A stretch of DNA of 64,000 nt, taken from contig CM019218.1 of assembly GCA_009741485.1 (NCBI GenBank), positions 44,004,681 through 44,068,680 of the forward strand. The letters are read 5' to 3'. The notes beneath the pieces were generated by a model that was not told the origin of the DNA, made no database searches, and was given only the letters and a program-made list of their open reading frames with translations. This document shows positions 12,532 to 24,600 of this stretch, one piece after another (the stretch's first letter is position 1; each line of letters starts with the position of its first letter). Source of the stretch: Malurus cyaneus samueli. Its lineage: Eukaryota > Chordata > Aves > Passeriformes > Maluridae. The position numbers were made by a program, and so were the translations under genes.

Positions 12532-13639
12532 TTAAAAACCAAAAAGAGATGCCAGGTTTCCTTTGCTGTCTGTCTTTGTAGTCCAGCAGAAGAAGCACGG
12601 GTGATGCTTACAAACCTGGACAGGTAGGAGCAACTCTTGAGCTGTAAGAAACCAGAAGGTATCTGGCCAAAGATATCCATGTGCTATGGGCCTCCTTGGA
12701 TCTGTAGCCAAAAAGGAGTCATCTGCATTTCATTTCTCTCATTTATATCCCATCAGAACATATTTCCTGAGGATCTGAATGGAGAATAATTGCTCAGAGG
12801 AGCTACTATTCCCTAAGTTGTATAAAACAAGACACACAGCCCATGTCGATGAGCAACCCAGCTTGGCCTTGAAGCATTTTCATGAATCCTTTGTATCTTT
12901 GAGCTGAATAGCTCCAATTGCATGGCAGGACGGAATGCCAGAATGAATGAAGAGGAAAAAGGAGGAACAATAACCTAAACCAAGTACTTATATTGAAAAC
13001 AGGACTCAGGGAAGAGCAAGGAGCTGTTGGCATCATAGGCCAGCTCTTTCCCTCCTGCAAATCTTTTTCATTGATGAGACAATGTAGAAATGGAACAGAA
13101 GCATCTTTCAGATTGCAGACAGCATGCTGTCAGATGAATGGACATAAGTATCAGAGATGACTGGCCTTAGCCTAGAAATGTTACTCCAGGCTCGTATTCA
13201 TAAGCAGACTTCTGGTAGTTTGTTCAGTCAAGAAAAGTGAGTACATTTGTCACTGCACCAGCAGTGCAGCTGTGCAGGGCTTGCACGGAGTAATTGTCCT
13301 AGCACACAAATCCCAGATGCTGTCACAGCCTTGTGTTAACTGACAGAAAAACTGTGGTAGCATTGCTTAAAACAACAGAAAGGGAAGCGGGAGTGGGGGG
13401 AAGAAAAAACCAAGAAAAACTAATTAATTGTCTTTAAAAAGAGAATTACTTTTGATGTCTGCATGGCCAGCTGTGACATCCGTCTGCTTTTCTCCTTCAC
13501 AGCATGCTCAGTGGTGCTGAAGGTATGGGTGAGAAATCCATGTGGTGGTTTCAAATTCAGCTTGTGCCTTGAAATGAGGACTCAGATGGGCAATATCAAT
13601 GTGGTTGTAGAAGCATCGTTCCTTTAGCCTCAGTAATGA
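12532..13639. other. Unique non-coding stretch, no gene seen
   Basis: Nothing gene-like is visible. Open frames are below 90 codons. A purine-rich patch occurs near 13378-13415. The DNA grades into the AT-rich block that follows. Confidence 0.55.
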
Positions 13640-13870
13640 GAAGACAAAAACCTCATGTGTTTCAGTAACCAATTGCTAGTTAACAACTACTCACAGTCTT
13701 ATTTAATCCTCGAGTGCTAATAGAGGAGCAGCAACATGATTGTTTAAAAAACACAGTCTTTCGTTAAAAATGCTTTCTGAGGTTTATTAATTAAGAAATA
13801 AATGTATCTTATGGGTCATAAATAATGAATCTGGGCAGACAACATGAAAAATAAAACGTATAGGCCAAAT
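13640..13870. promoter_or_regulatory. AT-rich candidate conserved non-coding element
   Basis: This block is rich in homeodomain-type cores, including GGTTTATTAATTAAG at 13781-13795 and GTCATAAATAATG at 13815-13827, the latter resembling CDX/posterior HOX sites. It also holds a CTAGTTAACAAC stretch near 13675. No reading frame stays open through it and no transposon matches. The texture resembles deeply conserved vertebrate non-coding elements, but conservation is untested. Confidence 0.28.
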
Positions 13871-15254
13871 ACCACCTCTGGTTATATTGTGTAACCCAGT
13901 GGAGATGATACGTGTAAATGAGAACAAGACACAGCCCTATAATTGTAATTATATAGAATCATAGGGAGCTCTGACCACAAAAAAGTCACTGAAATTGTCA
14001 AAATCCTGACTTCATGCCAGATACCTTGGGGCTGAATTTGACAACCACTGTGATGTGTTGTTTAGGGAGAGGCTCAAAGGAAGAAATGTACCTCTGTCCC
14101 GAAAACCCCTGCCTTGCACTGGGCCAGCTGCCCGACCGTGGTGTGCTGTATCACAGCATCTCGGTCTATCCCACCACATTTGTGCTCCCATGGTTTTTAT
14201 TGACGCTTTGCCCTTTTTCTTCCTCTCCTCAACAACTCAGTGTTGAACATACTGAGATGGTGACGTTACTGCCTTTGAAGTTGAAGCAAGTCCTCCTTTC
14301 TGTCAGTTCTGGCATTTTGTGCACGAGGAACCCTGTGGGTTTCATGCCAATCCCGAGACGCCGGTGCTTCCTCTGCCTCGTAGGGCACTTGAAGTACAGA
14401 TCCCTGAAACCACAACCTTTGCTCATTTGGCTCAGCACAATGGTAGGAAAAAATTTGTGGTGCTACTCCCTTGAAGGCTGATGCTGGCAACGAAAGGAAA
14501 TTCCTGGATTTGAATGCTTGTCTGTTTACTTATTTATTTACTTTTGTGTTTGGCAGTGGGAAAATATTTTCATCTTTCTCCTTGTCTCGTCAAAAACACT
14601 TCATTCATCACAGCAGGCACCAGGGTACAAAACTGGACTGCAATAATTTCTCCTCGTCCCAGATCACCCTTGGTCCTCAGCGAAACGCTGCAAGGCTGGG
14701 AGAAGACCCGTGAGGGATTTGTGAGGGAGAAATGGCCACCCTCATTCTGCAAGGCCACCCCAACCAGCTCATTCCATTTGTCACCCTGGGATGTCATCTC
14801 CATGCCCCAGGATGCTGGTGCGCCGCAAACGGCGGATGGAGCGCCGGCGCTTGCCTCCCCTCTCTGAATGGAGAGGGCATGCCCTGCCACTCTGCCTGCT
14901 CGTCCTGCCTCCTGCTTTATCCTGTCTGTGAACTCCTGACCTTGATTGCTCCCTCTCCTGCCCGTGCTCCCCTCCCTCTTCCAAGCTCCAGGACGGTCTC
15001 GTGTTTCTTGGAATCCGGCAGCATGAGGGCTTCTTGTTGATTGGTATAAACAATCTTAAAGGTCACATTTTCCCCCCCCTGCAGAGGGAGTTGGGGTGTG
15101 TGTGTGTCTAAAATAAAAGGCTTCTCTCAAATTAACAACCACAAGGATGTAAACATGGAAGCCAAAGGGAGCTGTTCACTACCAGCCTGAGCTGAGCCAA
15201 AGAAGCCCCTGAGGGCCTTTCTTAGCAAAGAAAATGTGGGCACAAGATGTGGCA
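13871..15254. other. Non-coding stretch with chance open frames
   Basis: The longest open frame is 155 codons (14014-14481, plus strand). It overlaps minus-strand frames, and its product is Leu/Pro/Cys-rich and unrecognised. A short CpG-bearing spot lies near 14818-14850. A C run and a short TG run occur near 15071-15108. No transposon or RNA gene is seen. Confidence 0.5.
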
Positions 15255-15725
15255 TGCTCTCGCGGCTGGCTGGGAGGGAGAGGTCGGGGTGCCGGGGGAT
15301 GGTGGCAATCATGCCCTACGTGAATGGTGACATTGGATTTGAGCAGCTTTGTTTGTGCCAGGGCTGGCTCTGGTCATCCCGCTAAGCTGGGGGGGAATGC
15401 AGAAGCCGTGGTGGCTTTGACCCGCAGGGGCAGGAGGCCTGGAGCTGTGAGACAGTGGATAGCATTTCACTCAGCCAGGCGCTGGGTGCCATCCAGCTCC
15501 CCGAGCCGCTCGGCTGCCTTTGTGGGCTTCAGTGAGAATTGGGTCACAGCCCTGTCTGGGGAGAGGCTTGTGGAAAACAAGCAAAAAAGCAAATGTAGGT
15601 GCTCAGAGCTCATGTCTGCTTTGCGGCTGAATCGCAGCCAGGTCTCCGCTCCAGAGCTTTACGCGCTTGGTTACGTGAGTGGAAGTGAAGCAGGGAGTCG
15701 CAGTCTCGACCAGCTTGGTCGTGCC
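15255..15725. other. Moderately CpG-rich block
   Basis: By hand count about 21 CpG dinucleotides fall in roughly 470 bp, clearly denser than the CpG-poor flanks, but spread out and below a classical CpG island in observed/expected ratio (my rough estimate is near 0.5). A 161-codon plus-strand frame (15324-15809) crosses it, Arg/Ser/Ala-rich as expected of random GC-richer DNA. It could be a weak promoter or enhancer, or simply a GC-rich isochore bump. Confidence 0.4.
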
Positions 15726-16397
15726 AGGAAAACACTTTGGAGGTGCAGACTTCACAGGGAAGAGAATCCTTTAGCTGCTTTAGTTTGTGTAATCCAGGGA
15801 GAGAGTTAAAATGCAAAAGGGCAGCACCTCTTCATATCTTCATAAATTGTCAAGTGTCTGAAAGACTGTGTAGTTTTAATGCTTTCTAGCCCAATCCAGC
15901 TTGAGGGTTGTTAAAGCTGCTCTGCACTGTGCTGCCTCTGAGAGCCGTCTCTTGTGGGGTGTTGCAGGAGAGCAGGAATGTTTTGGGATGTTGCATGGTA
16001 GCTGCTGCTCCTTTCCCAAGGCTTTAGAAGTGAGTAAGCTGAAAAGCCATGTTTCAAACTGGCCCATGTCTTCAGGAAGCCCAGCAAAACTTCATATCCC
16101 AGTAAACTTCTCTGAATTAAAAATTACCATAAGTTCATGGAAGAGAAATCTGTTGAGATTGCTGTATGTGTAATGATGTAATTCTTAGGGAGCTGCTGAG
16201 TAAAAATTATTGGAAATGAAGAGAACACTGGAGGAAAGTATTGAATATATCTGCTGAACTTAATTCCTCCTTATGTGACTGTTGTGGCCACTGCTAGAGA
16301 TGAAATACCCAGTTAGATGAACTTACTGTGTGGCTCAGTAAGGCCACTCTTTGATTTCTACATTTACCTCAGCTTTTTTATCAAGGGCCTGATCCCC
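15726..16397. other. Unique non-coding stretch, no gene seen
   Basis: Only open frames below about 95 codons are present, with no recognisable product. No low-complexity DNA or transposon is seen. Confidence 0.5.
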
Positions 16398-16433
16398 TTT
16401 CTGAAGGACAGGCACTTTCTGAAGGACAGGCAC
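16398..16433. repeat. Perfect 18-bp tandem duplication
   Basis: TTTCTGAAGGACAGGCAC occurs twice in immediate succession (16398-16415 and 16416-16433) with no difference. It is a young, small slippage-type duplication in unique DNA. Confidence 0.95.
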
Positions 16434-16884
16434 TGTGCCTTAGTGGGCATGTTCATAATCCTGTCGCTTTGGGTGGTGCATATAGGCAAACCAGGGCAGA
16501 TCTCATTCCAGCATCAAAGACCTGAGAAAGTGTTTTGCGTGTTTTTACTTGCCAGTTTTCCAAGGAAATAAGTTTTATGCAAATGTATATTGTGTATGAA
16601 CTTGTGATCGTGCTTGTCCCTGCATCTCTTTCCTTAGGACTCTTAGTTGGCTCCAGATTGATTTGTGAAGGGAGTAGAGATTTAAAGATAGTCCAGTTTC
16701 TACAGATATAATGAAATTTAGAGCTGGTGAGGCGACATTTCCTGCTAATAGGAATAAATCTCAGAACATACACAGACAAAAAAATACAGGGAAAAGATGT
16801 TAGGAAAAAACTCAGCCGTGGGAAAAGAAACCTTCCTGGGCTCAGCAAGCATACCGAGGATAGCATGTTTCATTAGATAGTCTG

Positions 16885-16885
<1 letters not shown>

Positions 16886-16912
<27 letters not shown>
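16886..16912. repeat. T27 homopolymer
   Basis: An uninterrupted run of 27 T residues follows CATTAGATAGTCTGC. No retrosequence is recognisable on the minus-strand side, so it does not look like the tail of a processed pseudogene. The exact length is likely to vary between individuals and sequencing reads. Confidence 0.95.
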
Positions 16913-16918
<6 letters not shown>

Positions 16919-19164
16919 GTGTTCTTTACCTGCTTATCCCAGCTCAAGTCTCAAATAGAAGTAGATTGGTATTACAACAGATCTGAGATGCCCAGAGATC
17001 AGGCTCCCATTGTTCTTGGGGGCTTTCCATCTTCATACACAATAAGAGATGATCTCTGCTCTGAAAGGTTTAAAAGATCAAATGTAGGCTGAGGAATGAA
17101 ACTGGATCACCACTCCAGGTGTGCCTCCAGGCTCCAGGGCATGGATATTGCTTTCTCCTTCTGATCAAGAGTCCTAGGGGCCACACAGGTTCCAGCTCCC
17201 TTCTAAGAACTCCCCAAAGTCTTGTCCAGATTGCTTATGATGATGCTGGTGATACTCCCACCCAGGTAATGTTTGAAAAATTAGGTGCTGAATATTTACC
17301 TCCATGTCTAAATCAAAAATGATTGCCCAAGTACCTCCTTTTGCTTCACAGTGCTTTTATTAGATGATGAATAGTTCACATCTATCTTCTGTGGGATGGG
17401 AAAGGAAGGGAGGTGGCAGGTTTGAGAAGATACATTTGTGCTTTAAATGGTATGGGTATTTTAACCATTGTCTACTTTGTTGGTCTGTTCATTCCTATTC
17501 CCAAATGTTGCATGGCTGGGAGATGAGATCACACTGTCTGAGAGTCATTTGCTGATACATCACCTTTGTTTAAATTCCTAGCATGTTATGTTTCCTAACA
17601 AAAAAAGTGCCTGAAAGAACTACTGGTGGCCCAGAATTATTGTAAATGCTGAGTTTGTCTCAACAGAAGTTTGAAAACTGGGCCAAGATTGAAGTTTTGC
17701 AGTAATTTCAGGCCTGACAAAGACCGTGTGGGGTTTTATTGAATACTTGGTAAATGGTTAGAGAGGGAGAGCTCCAAAACAACAAAGAAATAAATTACTT
17801 ATTTAATAGTTGGACCTTCAGTGCTGCAGTGGCCAATTTCAAACTATTCTTGCAGAAAAAGAAGCAGTTTTAGTTAAATTGAATACTTCAAGGAGAATGG
17901 TGATCTTCATAAACAATAAACTGTTCTAGTATCTGAAATACTAACCCCAGTCACATAAGCACATGTCAAAATTTGAATTAGTCTTAGCCAAGACTGGTGA
18001 AAGGCTTTTAATGCTTTCTGAGTAATCTTGTAAGATGCTCCGAAGTGAGATCCATAAAACAGCAATTTTTCATGGGAAGAAAAAATAGAGGGAAAAGACC
18101 AAAACCTGCTTTTGTGAAGCACCAGTGTATTTTTGAGAGAGATACAGTGGACAAAACTAGTCTGAGGTCCTTCTCCTAAAGGATATGCTGGCTCTGTAGA
18201 GGAAAGAAGTGAAAACTTCATGCTCAGATGATATGAACAATTGTGGGGTTTTTTGCCATTATTTGAATCTTCAGTTTCAAGCAGTCAGGAGAGCTGATAC
18301 TTTCTGTGACACATCTCATCTCATCAAACACTTTATTTGCTTCCTGTCAAAGATTTCCACAGGAAATCTCCAGCCAAAATGTAATATTAGGCATGATTTT
18401 CCCCCATTTTCACTGCACTAACACGGCGGCAGGGCTAAACCTAGTTTTTGTTAAAGTCTCAGACTGTCAAGAACTGGCCCTGCTGCCAGAGTGGAGCGGG
18501 AAGCAGTTTGGAGAAGTCTGCATGCATGTTTTCATACGAGCTGTCATGCTCAAGGGGAAGTTTGGATCCACAGGATATGGAGGCAAGGCAGTCCACTTCC
18601 CCCATGGCAGAGCTTCTCTTTTTTCAGAAAGTGTCCCTCCCCTGTGTCCTGGCAGGAGTTGGGTCATGCTCAAAATTCCATCCTGTCCCTCTCCTCTGCT
18701 TCCTGCCCTTTCACCCATCACCAGAGTGATAAAACACCCGTCTGAAGGCACTGTGGAACTGATTGCTCTGTTATATTTTCAGAAATTAAAAGTAATGTTG
18801 CAAAAGCCAGCTTTGTGGGAAGTTCAAAGGGACCGCACTGATGCGAGCTGCCCAGATGTCAGGACTTTCGGTGTCTGAAATCTTTTATGTCTTGATGAAA
18901 ATTCCAGCCTCGACGCTTAGATTTTGGTTTTGCATACACTGCTGTTTAGCAACATGAGAAGTGGTCAGGGCTGTCATGTTTACACTGACAAAAATGTCCC
19001 TCAAGGAACGGATCCTTCAGATTTGAGGTTTTGGATTGATAGGCTCAAGCTGAGAAGTTGGACTGCTGGCTTCACAGGAGGACAGAACACTGTCCCTGGG
19101 AACAGATCACCACTCAGATACAAAAGAAGCTGCTCACTTTGAACAGCTGTCCCTTGAAGTTCAC
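16913..19164. other. Non-coding stretch with one longer chance open frame
   Basis: The plus strand stays open for 190 codons at 18306-18878, while the other frames over the same bases are also partly open (for example 18467-18751, minus strand). The peptide has no domain I recognise and no obvious start context or splice support. I therefore treat it as chance. No RNA gene is seen. Confidence 0.5.
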
Positions 19165-19263
19165 TGTATTGTCCTGGGTAACCTGCTCTAGGTGACTCTG
19201 CTTGAGTAGGGTGGATTGATGACCTCAAAAGATCCTTTTCCACCTCAACCATGCTGTGATTTA
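19165..19263 (+). mobile_element. CR1 LINE 3' end (5'-truncated)
   Basis: The run CCTGCTCTAGGTGACTCTGC, then TTGAGTAGGG, a GATGACCTCAAAAGATCC-like core and a CCTCAACCATGCTGTGATT end follows the order of the avian CR1 3' untranslated region. In its consensus this includes TGCTTGAGCAGGGGG, GATGATCTC, GGTCCCTTCCAACC and a short ATTCTGTGATT end repeat. CR1 is the dominant avian non-LTR retrotransposon and usually inserts truncated copies like this. The copy is diverged (AGATCCTTTTCC in place of AGGTCCCTTCC), so it is old. It may begin somewhat upstream of the stated start. Confidence 0.82.
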
Positions 19264-20518
19264 TCCTCTTAGCTTGGAGTTAATCTGGGTACTGGAAGCA
19301 GTATATCTCCAACAGTACCACAGAGCTACCTTGTATTAACATTTTATTGTTTTACCTACCTAATTTGTATGAAATTTCCATGTTTTCTCAGGCTACACTT
19401 CAGTTCTGGACCAGTGTGTAGGTAGCTGAGCACAGTGAGGAGGTGATGTCCTGCAAACAGGATATCTGGCAGCCAGCCCTCCCAGGTCATCCCTTTGGAG
19501 CAGCTCTGCCTGGTTCCCAGTGCCATGCTGTCTGTGGCCCTGGCCAGGCTCAGCATGCCAAAGGAGACAAAGCCTCCTCCTGCATAGCTTGGGCATAGCT
19601 CAGCCACATTCTTCAATGACTGCTTTTCCCCAGTGACCTTGCTCTCCAGCTCTGGTGGTCAGTGGACTATTATGCTGCGAGCTTGCCCGCATTCCTCCAC
19701 CCACTCAGGCAAGCACTGCTCGCTGGGAAGGGGCGGTGAATCAGGGAGGAATCCGTCCGTCTGGAGACTTATTCAAGGCAAACAGAAATTTCAGCCCTCC
19801 GGGACTGTTTTGCCCATCACTTCTCCAGCAGCAGGGAGGTTGGAGTAGCTGTGCGAAGAGGGTCTGACCGCTGTGGTTGCCACACACCCTGCAGTGACAG
19901 GCATTCCCGTGGCAAGCCAGCAGGCTCTGCTTGTTGCCACACTGCTTGGCCCTTTCCTCACTCTGAGAGGAAACACCAAGGAAAACAGCCTGGAGAAACC
20001 TTCTCAGAGCAGTTGCCACTTGTCACGTTTGTGGGACCCTTGCAGTAACAGGTTTGGATCCTCAGCTCCTCTGCTTTGAAGGCTGTGAAGACTGCTAAGC
20101 TAAGGATCTTTAAACCCCGTAAATCATGCATCTTGTCGGTTTTGAGAATCTTTTAATTTTGACCACTTAATGTGCAACTTCTAAAATAACAGTTTCAATT
20201 TCTTATAAATGTGTGTGAGAGAGAAAGAGAGACTAGACACGAGCTAGATAGGGAGTTGCAGCGCAGATGATTTTTCAGCTCTGGAGCCAACTCAGGCAGA
20301 TTGCAGTGGGGAAAAAGGTTTGTGCAGTAAAAGGAGAAGGTTGGAGTCCTGCTAGTTTATTACTGCCATGGTTAGATTAGAACTGTTAAGGATTTGTGAA
20401 GAAGAGACTGTCAGGAAAATTTGTGATTCTCATCGCTCACTCAGCCACTCTGCACATCCTGTATATTTTCTGACATACTTCCAACAGCATAAATATTAAT
20501 AGAGTAATACTGACATTT
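19264..20518. other. Unique non-coding stretch, no gene seen
   Basis: Open frames are below 95 codons. A small CpG-bearing spot lies near 19677-19765 and a GA-rich run near 20207-20235. The stretch around 20105-20215 is AT-rich and unique. Nothing else is identifiable. Confidence 0.5.
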
Positions 20519-20593
20519 AGGCCTGATCCAAGTCTCATTAAATTCAGTGGAAATGCTCCCATTGTCTTCAGTGGAAGATGGATCATGGTCTTG
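20519..20593. repeat. Old palindromic dispersed repeat, copy 1
   Basis: The left end GCCTGATCCAAGTCTCATTA and the right end TGGATCATGGTC are imperfect reverse complements. Between them lie AAATTCAGTGG and TTGTCTTCAGTGG. This is the layout of a MITE-like palindromic repeat I recall from turtle, crocodile and bird DNA (GGCCTGATCCAAAGCCCA... with TTGACTTCAATGG). Other copies in this window are at 28405-28480 and 59925-59997. The family name is not known to me. Confidence 0.55.
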
Positions 20594-21457
20594 AAAAGGA
20601 ACAAAGGAGGTGAAAATACCAAATGGGGCTTCGTGGGGCTAAATAATGTTGTTATCAAATCAGAACTCCTCAGCTTCCTGACTGAGCATTTCACTCTGTG
20701 ACCTTTAACGTTAAATTATTGCCAAAACAGGAAGAAGAAATTAAGGCTTGATAAGGGTTGAGATGGTCACAGATTTTGCCAGCCTCACTGATGGAATGTG
20801 ACAATTTCTTCAATGGGAATGAGTTGGGCGTGAATTGTTCATCAGTCGTTTTGATTTATTCAGCCTTTCAGCCCCAGAGTTTGCCATGGCAGGGATTACT
20901 AGAAACTCAGCAAAAGAAATTCTTCCTCCCACTTAGTTTATAACCTCTGCAGGTGCATGAAGAGTTACAGAGAGAGGATTAGGTATTACAAAATGGCTCC
21001 ATTTACTTCATTGACGAGATAGCCCAGAATTGGCTGTGTGGATTCCATGTGAGAATCTATTGCAAAAGCTTTTTTGGCATTGAAATATCTCTCTCCTTTT
21101 CTAGATCAAAATCTTTCCCCCAAACCTTTCTGCACTGCAATTAGTTACAGCTGTGTTTTGCAAAGCCACCTAGGGAATTTGGATGTCCAGTTCCCATAAA
21201 GTTTAATGTGAATTAGGTTTCCAAGCAGCTTTGAAATTTCAGCTGAGTTAGGACTGGAACCTCTTGGTTTTGATACAGTTCTGTACACTCCTACATCTCT
21301 GGATGACAAAAAAAAAGGATATTTTGAGTTCTTGTCATCACCTTGCAGAGCACAGGCCTTGATGAAACAGCTACATTGGAGCTTGCAGGACCTGCAAAAC
21401 TACACTTTGTGTCAAAAGAAGCAGAAATATTTTTCCAGAGTTCTTCATGATTGTTAA
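20594..21457. other. Unique non-coding stretch, no gene seen
   Basis: No open frame above about 85 codons, no RNA gene and no transposon is visible. An A run lies at about 21307-21316. Confidence 0.5.
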
Positions 21458-21473
21458 GACCAGATTTTCAAGA
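21458..21473. repeat. Fragment of an old dispersed repeat
   Basis: GACCAGATTTTCAAGA is the reverse complement type of the signature at 12516-12531. Only the core can be supported. Confidence 0.3.
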
Positions 21474-23589
21474 GAGTCCTTCTTTGCAACAAAATAAATG
21501 CCGGGTTTCCAAAGGATCCCTTTGTGAAACCACAAATGTTGCATGTCAGTGCAGTGAGCTCTCCTGAAAATATGGTCAAGGATGAAGGGATTGTGGAGGA
21601 CTCTGCACTCAGGAGTACCTGGCAAGTTTTCTGGCCAGAACAAGCTGCAGGGTGCTTTTTCCTGGAGAGCTTATCAGGGAATGTGTGAACTTTGCCAACT
21701 GCAGCCACCCACAGAATTTCCAGCTCTTCCTCTTGTCAATTAGGAGGTTCCTGTCTGATCTGTGAAGTGCAAGTACAGGAGGACAGCCTGTCACATCTAC
21801 TGCCTGAAGAAATAAATATACAACAGTATAGTATATTTGGGAGTAACAAATAGGAGATCCAAGTGAAACAGGTTAAGAACTGCAAGGGTGAAAGTTTGTC
21901 TTGCACTGTGCACCATGTGACATTCTCCTTGTTACCAACATCTACAGAGGTGATACCTTCTCTATCACCAAATTAGGCTCAAGAGGAGAGAGAGGCAAGG
22001 AGGAGGGAAACGAGAGAAGCCACTTTAGTGCAACTAGCTGGTACAGGAACCTTATGGAAAGACTGGTTATTTAAGCTGCAGACTTCTCAGAAAAGGAACA
22101 CTTTAGAAATATTTCCTGTAGCTACACCAGGGGTCTACAAATCTTAGCCAACAATCTGGAGCCACACTGGTAAACAAACATGTACTGAAAAAAAACACCC
22201 AACCCAACATATTTTGAGAAATAGGTCCAAGGCAACTTGGATGACTAGCTTTCCAGTGCTAGTACTCAGTGGCCACAAGAGCAATAAACCAAAAAGATTC
22301 CCCTCTTAGTTAGAAACAGAAGCAGCTGTTTATGATCAGTCCTGTTTGGAGCCTCCAACGCTGTAAAACTAAACCTGCAGTGACCTGAATGAATGTAAAG
22401 ATTTTATGGGGCCACAAAGTACATGCGTGTTTGCAATGCTGTAATAGAGAGGAGAAGCCAAACTGGAGGATTTGAGCCAGTCTCCCCACATCTTCTGTCT
22501 AAAAGTTAAACCACCCATTAGTCCTCAAAGAACAGGAACAGAATGCTGCATTTTTTGAACTCTTGTCCATTTGCAATCTTTGTCTGTCTGTCTTTTTGCT
22601 TTGCTGTATCTCTACCCCCTGAGCCCTGGAGAGTTCACGGAGTTCCTTGGCTGCCATGAAATCAGCAGGTACTGAAGGAAATGGTGTTGGGCACTCAGGG
22701 GTGGCTTTCTAGCCAGGCATGACTTGAGTAAAAGGCTTTTATGGTTCTGGTCTGTCAGATGGAGTACACCAGAGAAAGCAGAAGACCTGGTCTCCCATTC
22801 TTGTCGTTCTTGATGACACCAAGCCATCATCTACTGATACTTCAGAGGGAAGGCATGTGCTCCAGAGAGACCTTGAGAGATAAGAGACATGGGCCTGTGT
22901 GAACCTTATCAAATTCAAGCACACGTGTCTAGTTGAGGGATGTGGTGCCTGGTGGCTCTCTGTTTAGCTTTCCTCAACTAGGAAAACCCCTTTAGTCCTT
23001 AGAATGCTAGGATAGAGGGAAACAAGTGGAGTGGTGCAGGGGAAAGGTGCTCACTTCACGAAGGTGAAGCGCAGCACAGCCCAGTGCAGAGGTGAGCTGA
23101 GGCTTTGTTTGCCACGCAGCCCTTTTTCTTCTGCATGAAACAAAAGTTTCCTCTCCCCATCCCCCTTCGCATTGTTTCCTCTCTGCTCTTTTTTTCTCTT
23201 CCCGTCAAATATTTAAGGAGATATTTCCTTTCTGGTGGTGTGCCAAGGAGCATTCCAGCTCTGCCCCCTTTGAAAATAAAAAGGCTGACCCCCATTTCCA
23301 TAACCAAGGAAGGGACAGGTAGCCTTTGTTTGTGTTCCAGAGCATGACTGTTTTTCTTAGATTCACACCAAAAGAAGAGAAATGATGCTGTTATTCAGAG
23401 GAGGAATTGGTCAGTGACCCCAGCAAATGCAGTAGCAACAGCAGTAAAATGGGTGGTATGAGCTGAACACTTTTTGGTGATGAACCTTTGGCTCTGGCCA
23501 ATTCCTTTTCTTGCCCTCTTCTTCTCCTCTCCTCTCTCTCACTCTCCAAGATTTCCCTATTTTCTTGTGTTTAAGGCACGTCAAACCCT
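21474..23589. other. Unique non-coding stretch, no gene seen
   Basis: Open frames are at most about 90 codons, with no recognisable product. A short pyrimidine-rich run lies near 23510-23545. No transposon is seen. Confidence 0.5.
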
Positions 23590-23815
23590 GGAATAGCCCT
23601 CACAGGCATTAGTCACCAGTGATTAAAATAGCCACTAAGCAGGCAAGAGCCTGCAATGATTTGTGCTAAATTGAGTGTATCATTGTTTGTAGCAAGGGTT
23701 GCTAATTTGCAAACCTCCCTTTTTATTATCGTTGTTTTTATTAATAGTGCCAAGGGGCTACAGCTGACATTAAAATTCCATTTCATCCTCTGCTGTACAA
23801 AAGTGGGGAATAGAA
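23590..23815. promoter_or_regulatory. Candidate conserved enhancer with SOX/FOX/homeobox-like sites
   Basis: The block carries CATTGTTTGT at 23681-23690 (SOX and forkhead-like), TTTGCAAAC near 23706-23714, TTATTATCGTTGTTTTTATT around 23722-23741 and a following TTAATAG. A small GCAGGC/GCCTGC hairpin lies near 23640-23653. All frames are quickly closed. Dense, non-repetitive AT-rich transcription-factor motifs are a usual texture of deeply conserved developmental enhancers. The enhancer role is inference. Confidence 0.3.
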
Positions 23816-24225
23816 GATCTTGTCACCTCTATGGGCACTGTGAAAAGCAGAAGTGAAGGAATATATGCTGAATAACGGAGGTCCAGTTGGAAGAGACGGA
23901 GAGGGAAATGGCAGACCTGAGAAATGGGTTTAGGTGCCCCTGGCTCTGAGCAGGTTCTCAGCTGGGTGAGTGCTCACCATCTCCCTGCTGGCAGCAGGGG
24001 ACTCAGTGGCCTGGTGGCACAGACAGAGCTGCTGCCAAAAATAGGTGCTGTGCTGGAGGTGAAACAGGTGCTTCTGGAAAGCCACAGAGCACGCAAAGAT
24101 GGAAAGAATTCAGAAACACAAAGTTAAAAGGCCTTTGCTGGGGATTTATGACAATAAACTCATTTGAAAGGCTGGAAATTTCTCCTTGGTCCAGAGAAAT
24201 ATATCCAAAACGGTAACTGCAGTTG

Positions 24226-24300
24226 TGTGCTTGCCTTTCCTCACCTGTAGGATGAGGACAGTAGTGCAGCCTCACAGGGACCGTGTGTGGTTTAAGGGTC
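24226..24300 (+). mobile_element. MIR-type SINE remnant
   Basis: TTGCCTTTCCTCACCTGTAG, then GATGAGGACAGTAGTGCAGC and CTCACAGGGACCGTGTG align in order with the middle of the mammalian MIR consensus (CAGTTTCCTCATCTGTAAAA, TGGGGATAATAATAGTACC, CTCATAGGGTTGTTGTGAGG). MIR/CORE-SINE copies are very old in amniotes and appear in birds as diverged fragments. The copy has lost its tRNA-derived promoter end. Confidence 0.5.
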
Positions 24301-24534
24301 CAATTTGGTACATGCACATGATCTTGGACTGCTCCTGGTGATCTGAGTGCAAGGTCCATTTTTTGATAAGGATGACTGATAAGGGTGTAATATAGTGACT
24401 GAACCTATTCATTGAACGCATCAGGTTCCCTTGTAGTCAAAAGTGTCCTTAGTGGTTAAGGATTTCACTTCTAGCACCTAGAGGCAGCTGTAAGGATTTA
24501 GTCCCAGTTTTAAACCCCTTAACTCAAATTTAGC

Positions 24535-24600
24535 AAAAAAAAAAAAAAAAACAAACAAACAAAACCCCAAAAAACAAAAAAACAAAGCAAAACCAAAACC
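24535..24600. repeat. A-rich tract with AAAC repeats
   Basis: A 17-base A run (24535-24551) leads into AAAC-type repeats and further A-rich DNA to 24600. It could be the decayed tail of a retrosequence, but I see no retrosequence upstream. Confidence 0.9.

Noticed and set aside
15324..15809. 161-codon frame across the CpG-rich block
   Set aside because: Arg/Ser/Ala-rich chance product of GC-richer DNA with no domain.
18306..18878. 190-codon plus-strand open frame
   Set aside because: The product is unrecognised, antisense and alternative frames are open over the same bases, and no splice or codon-bias support is visible.
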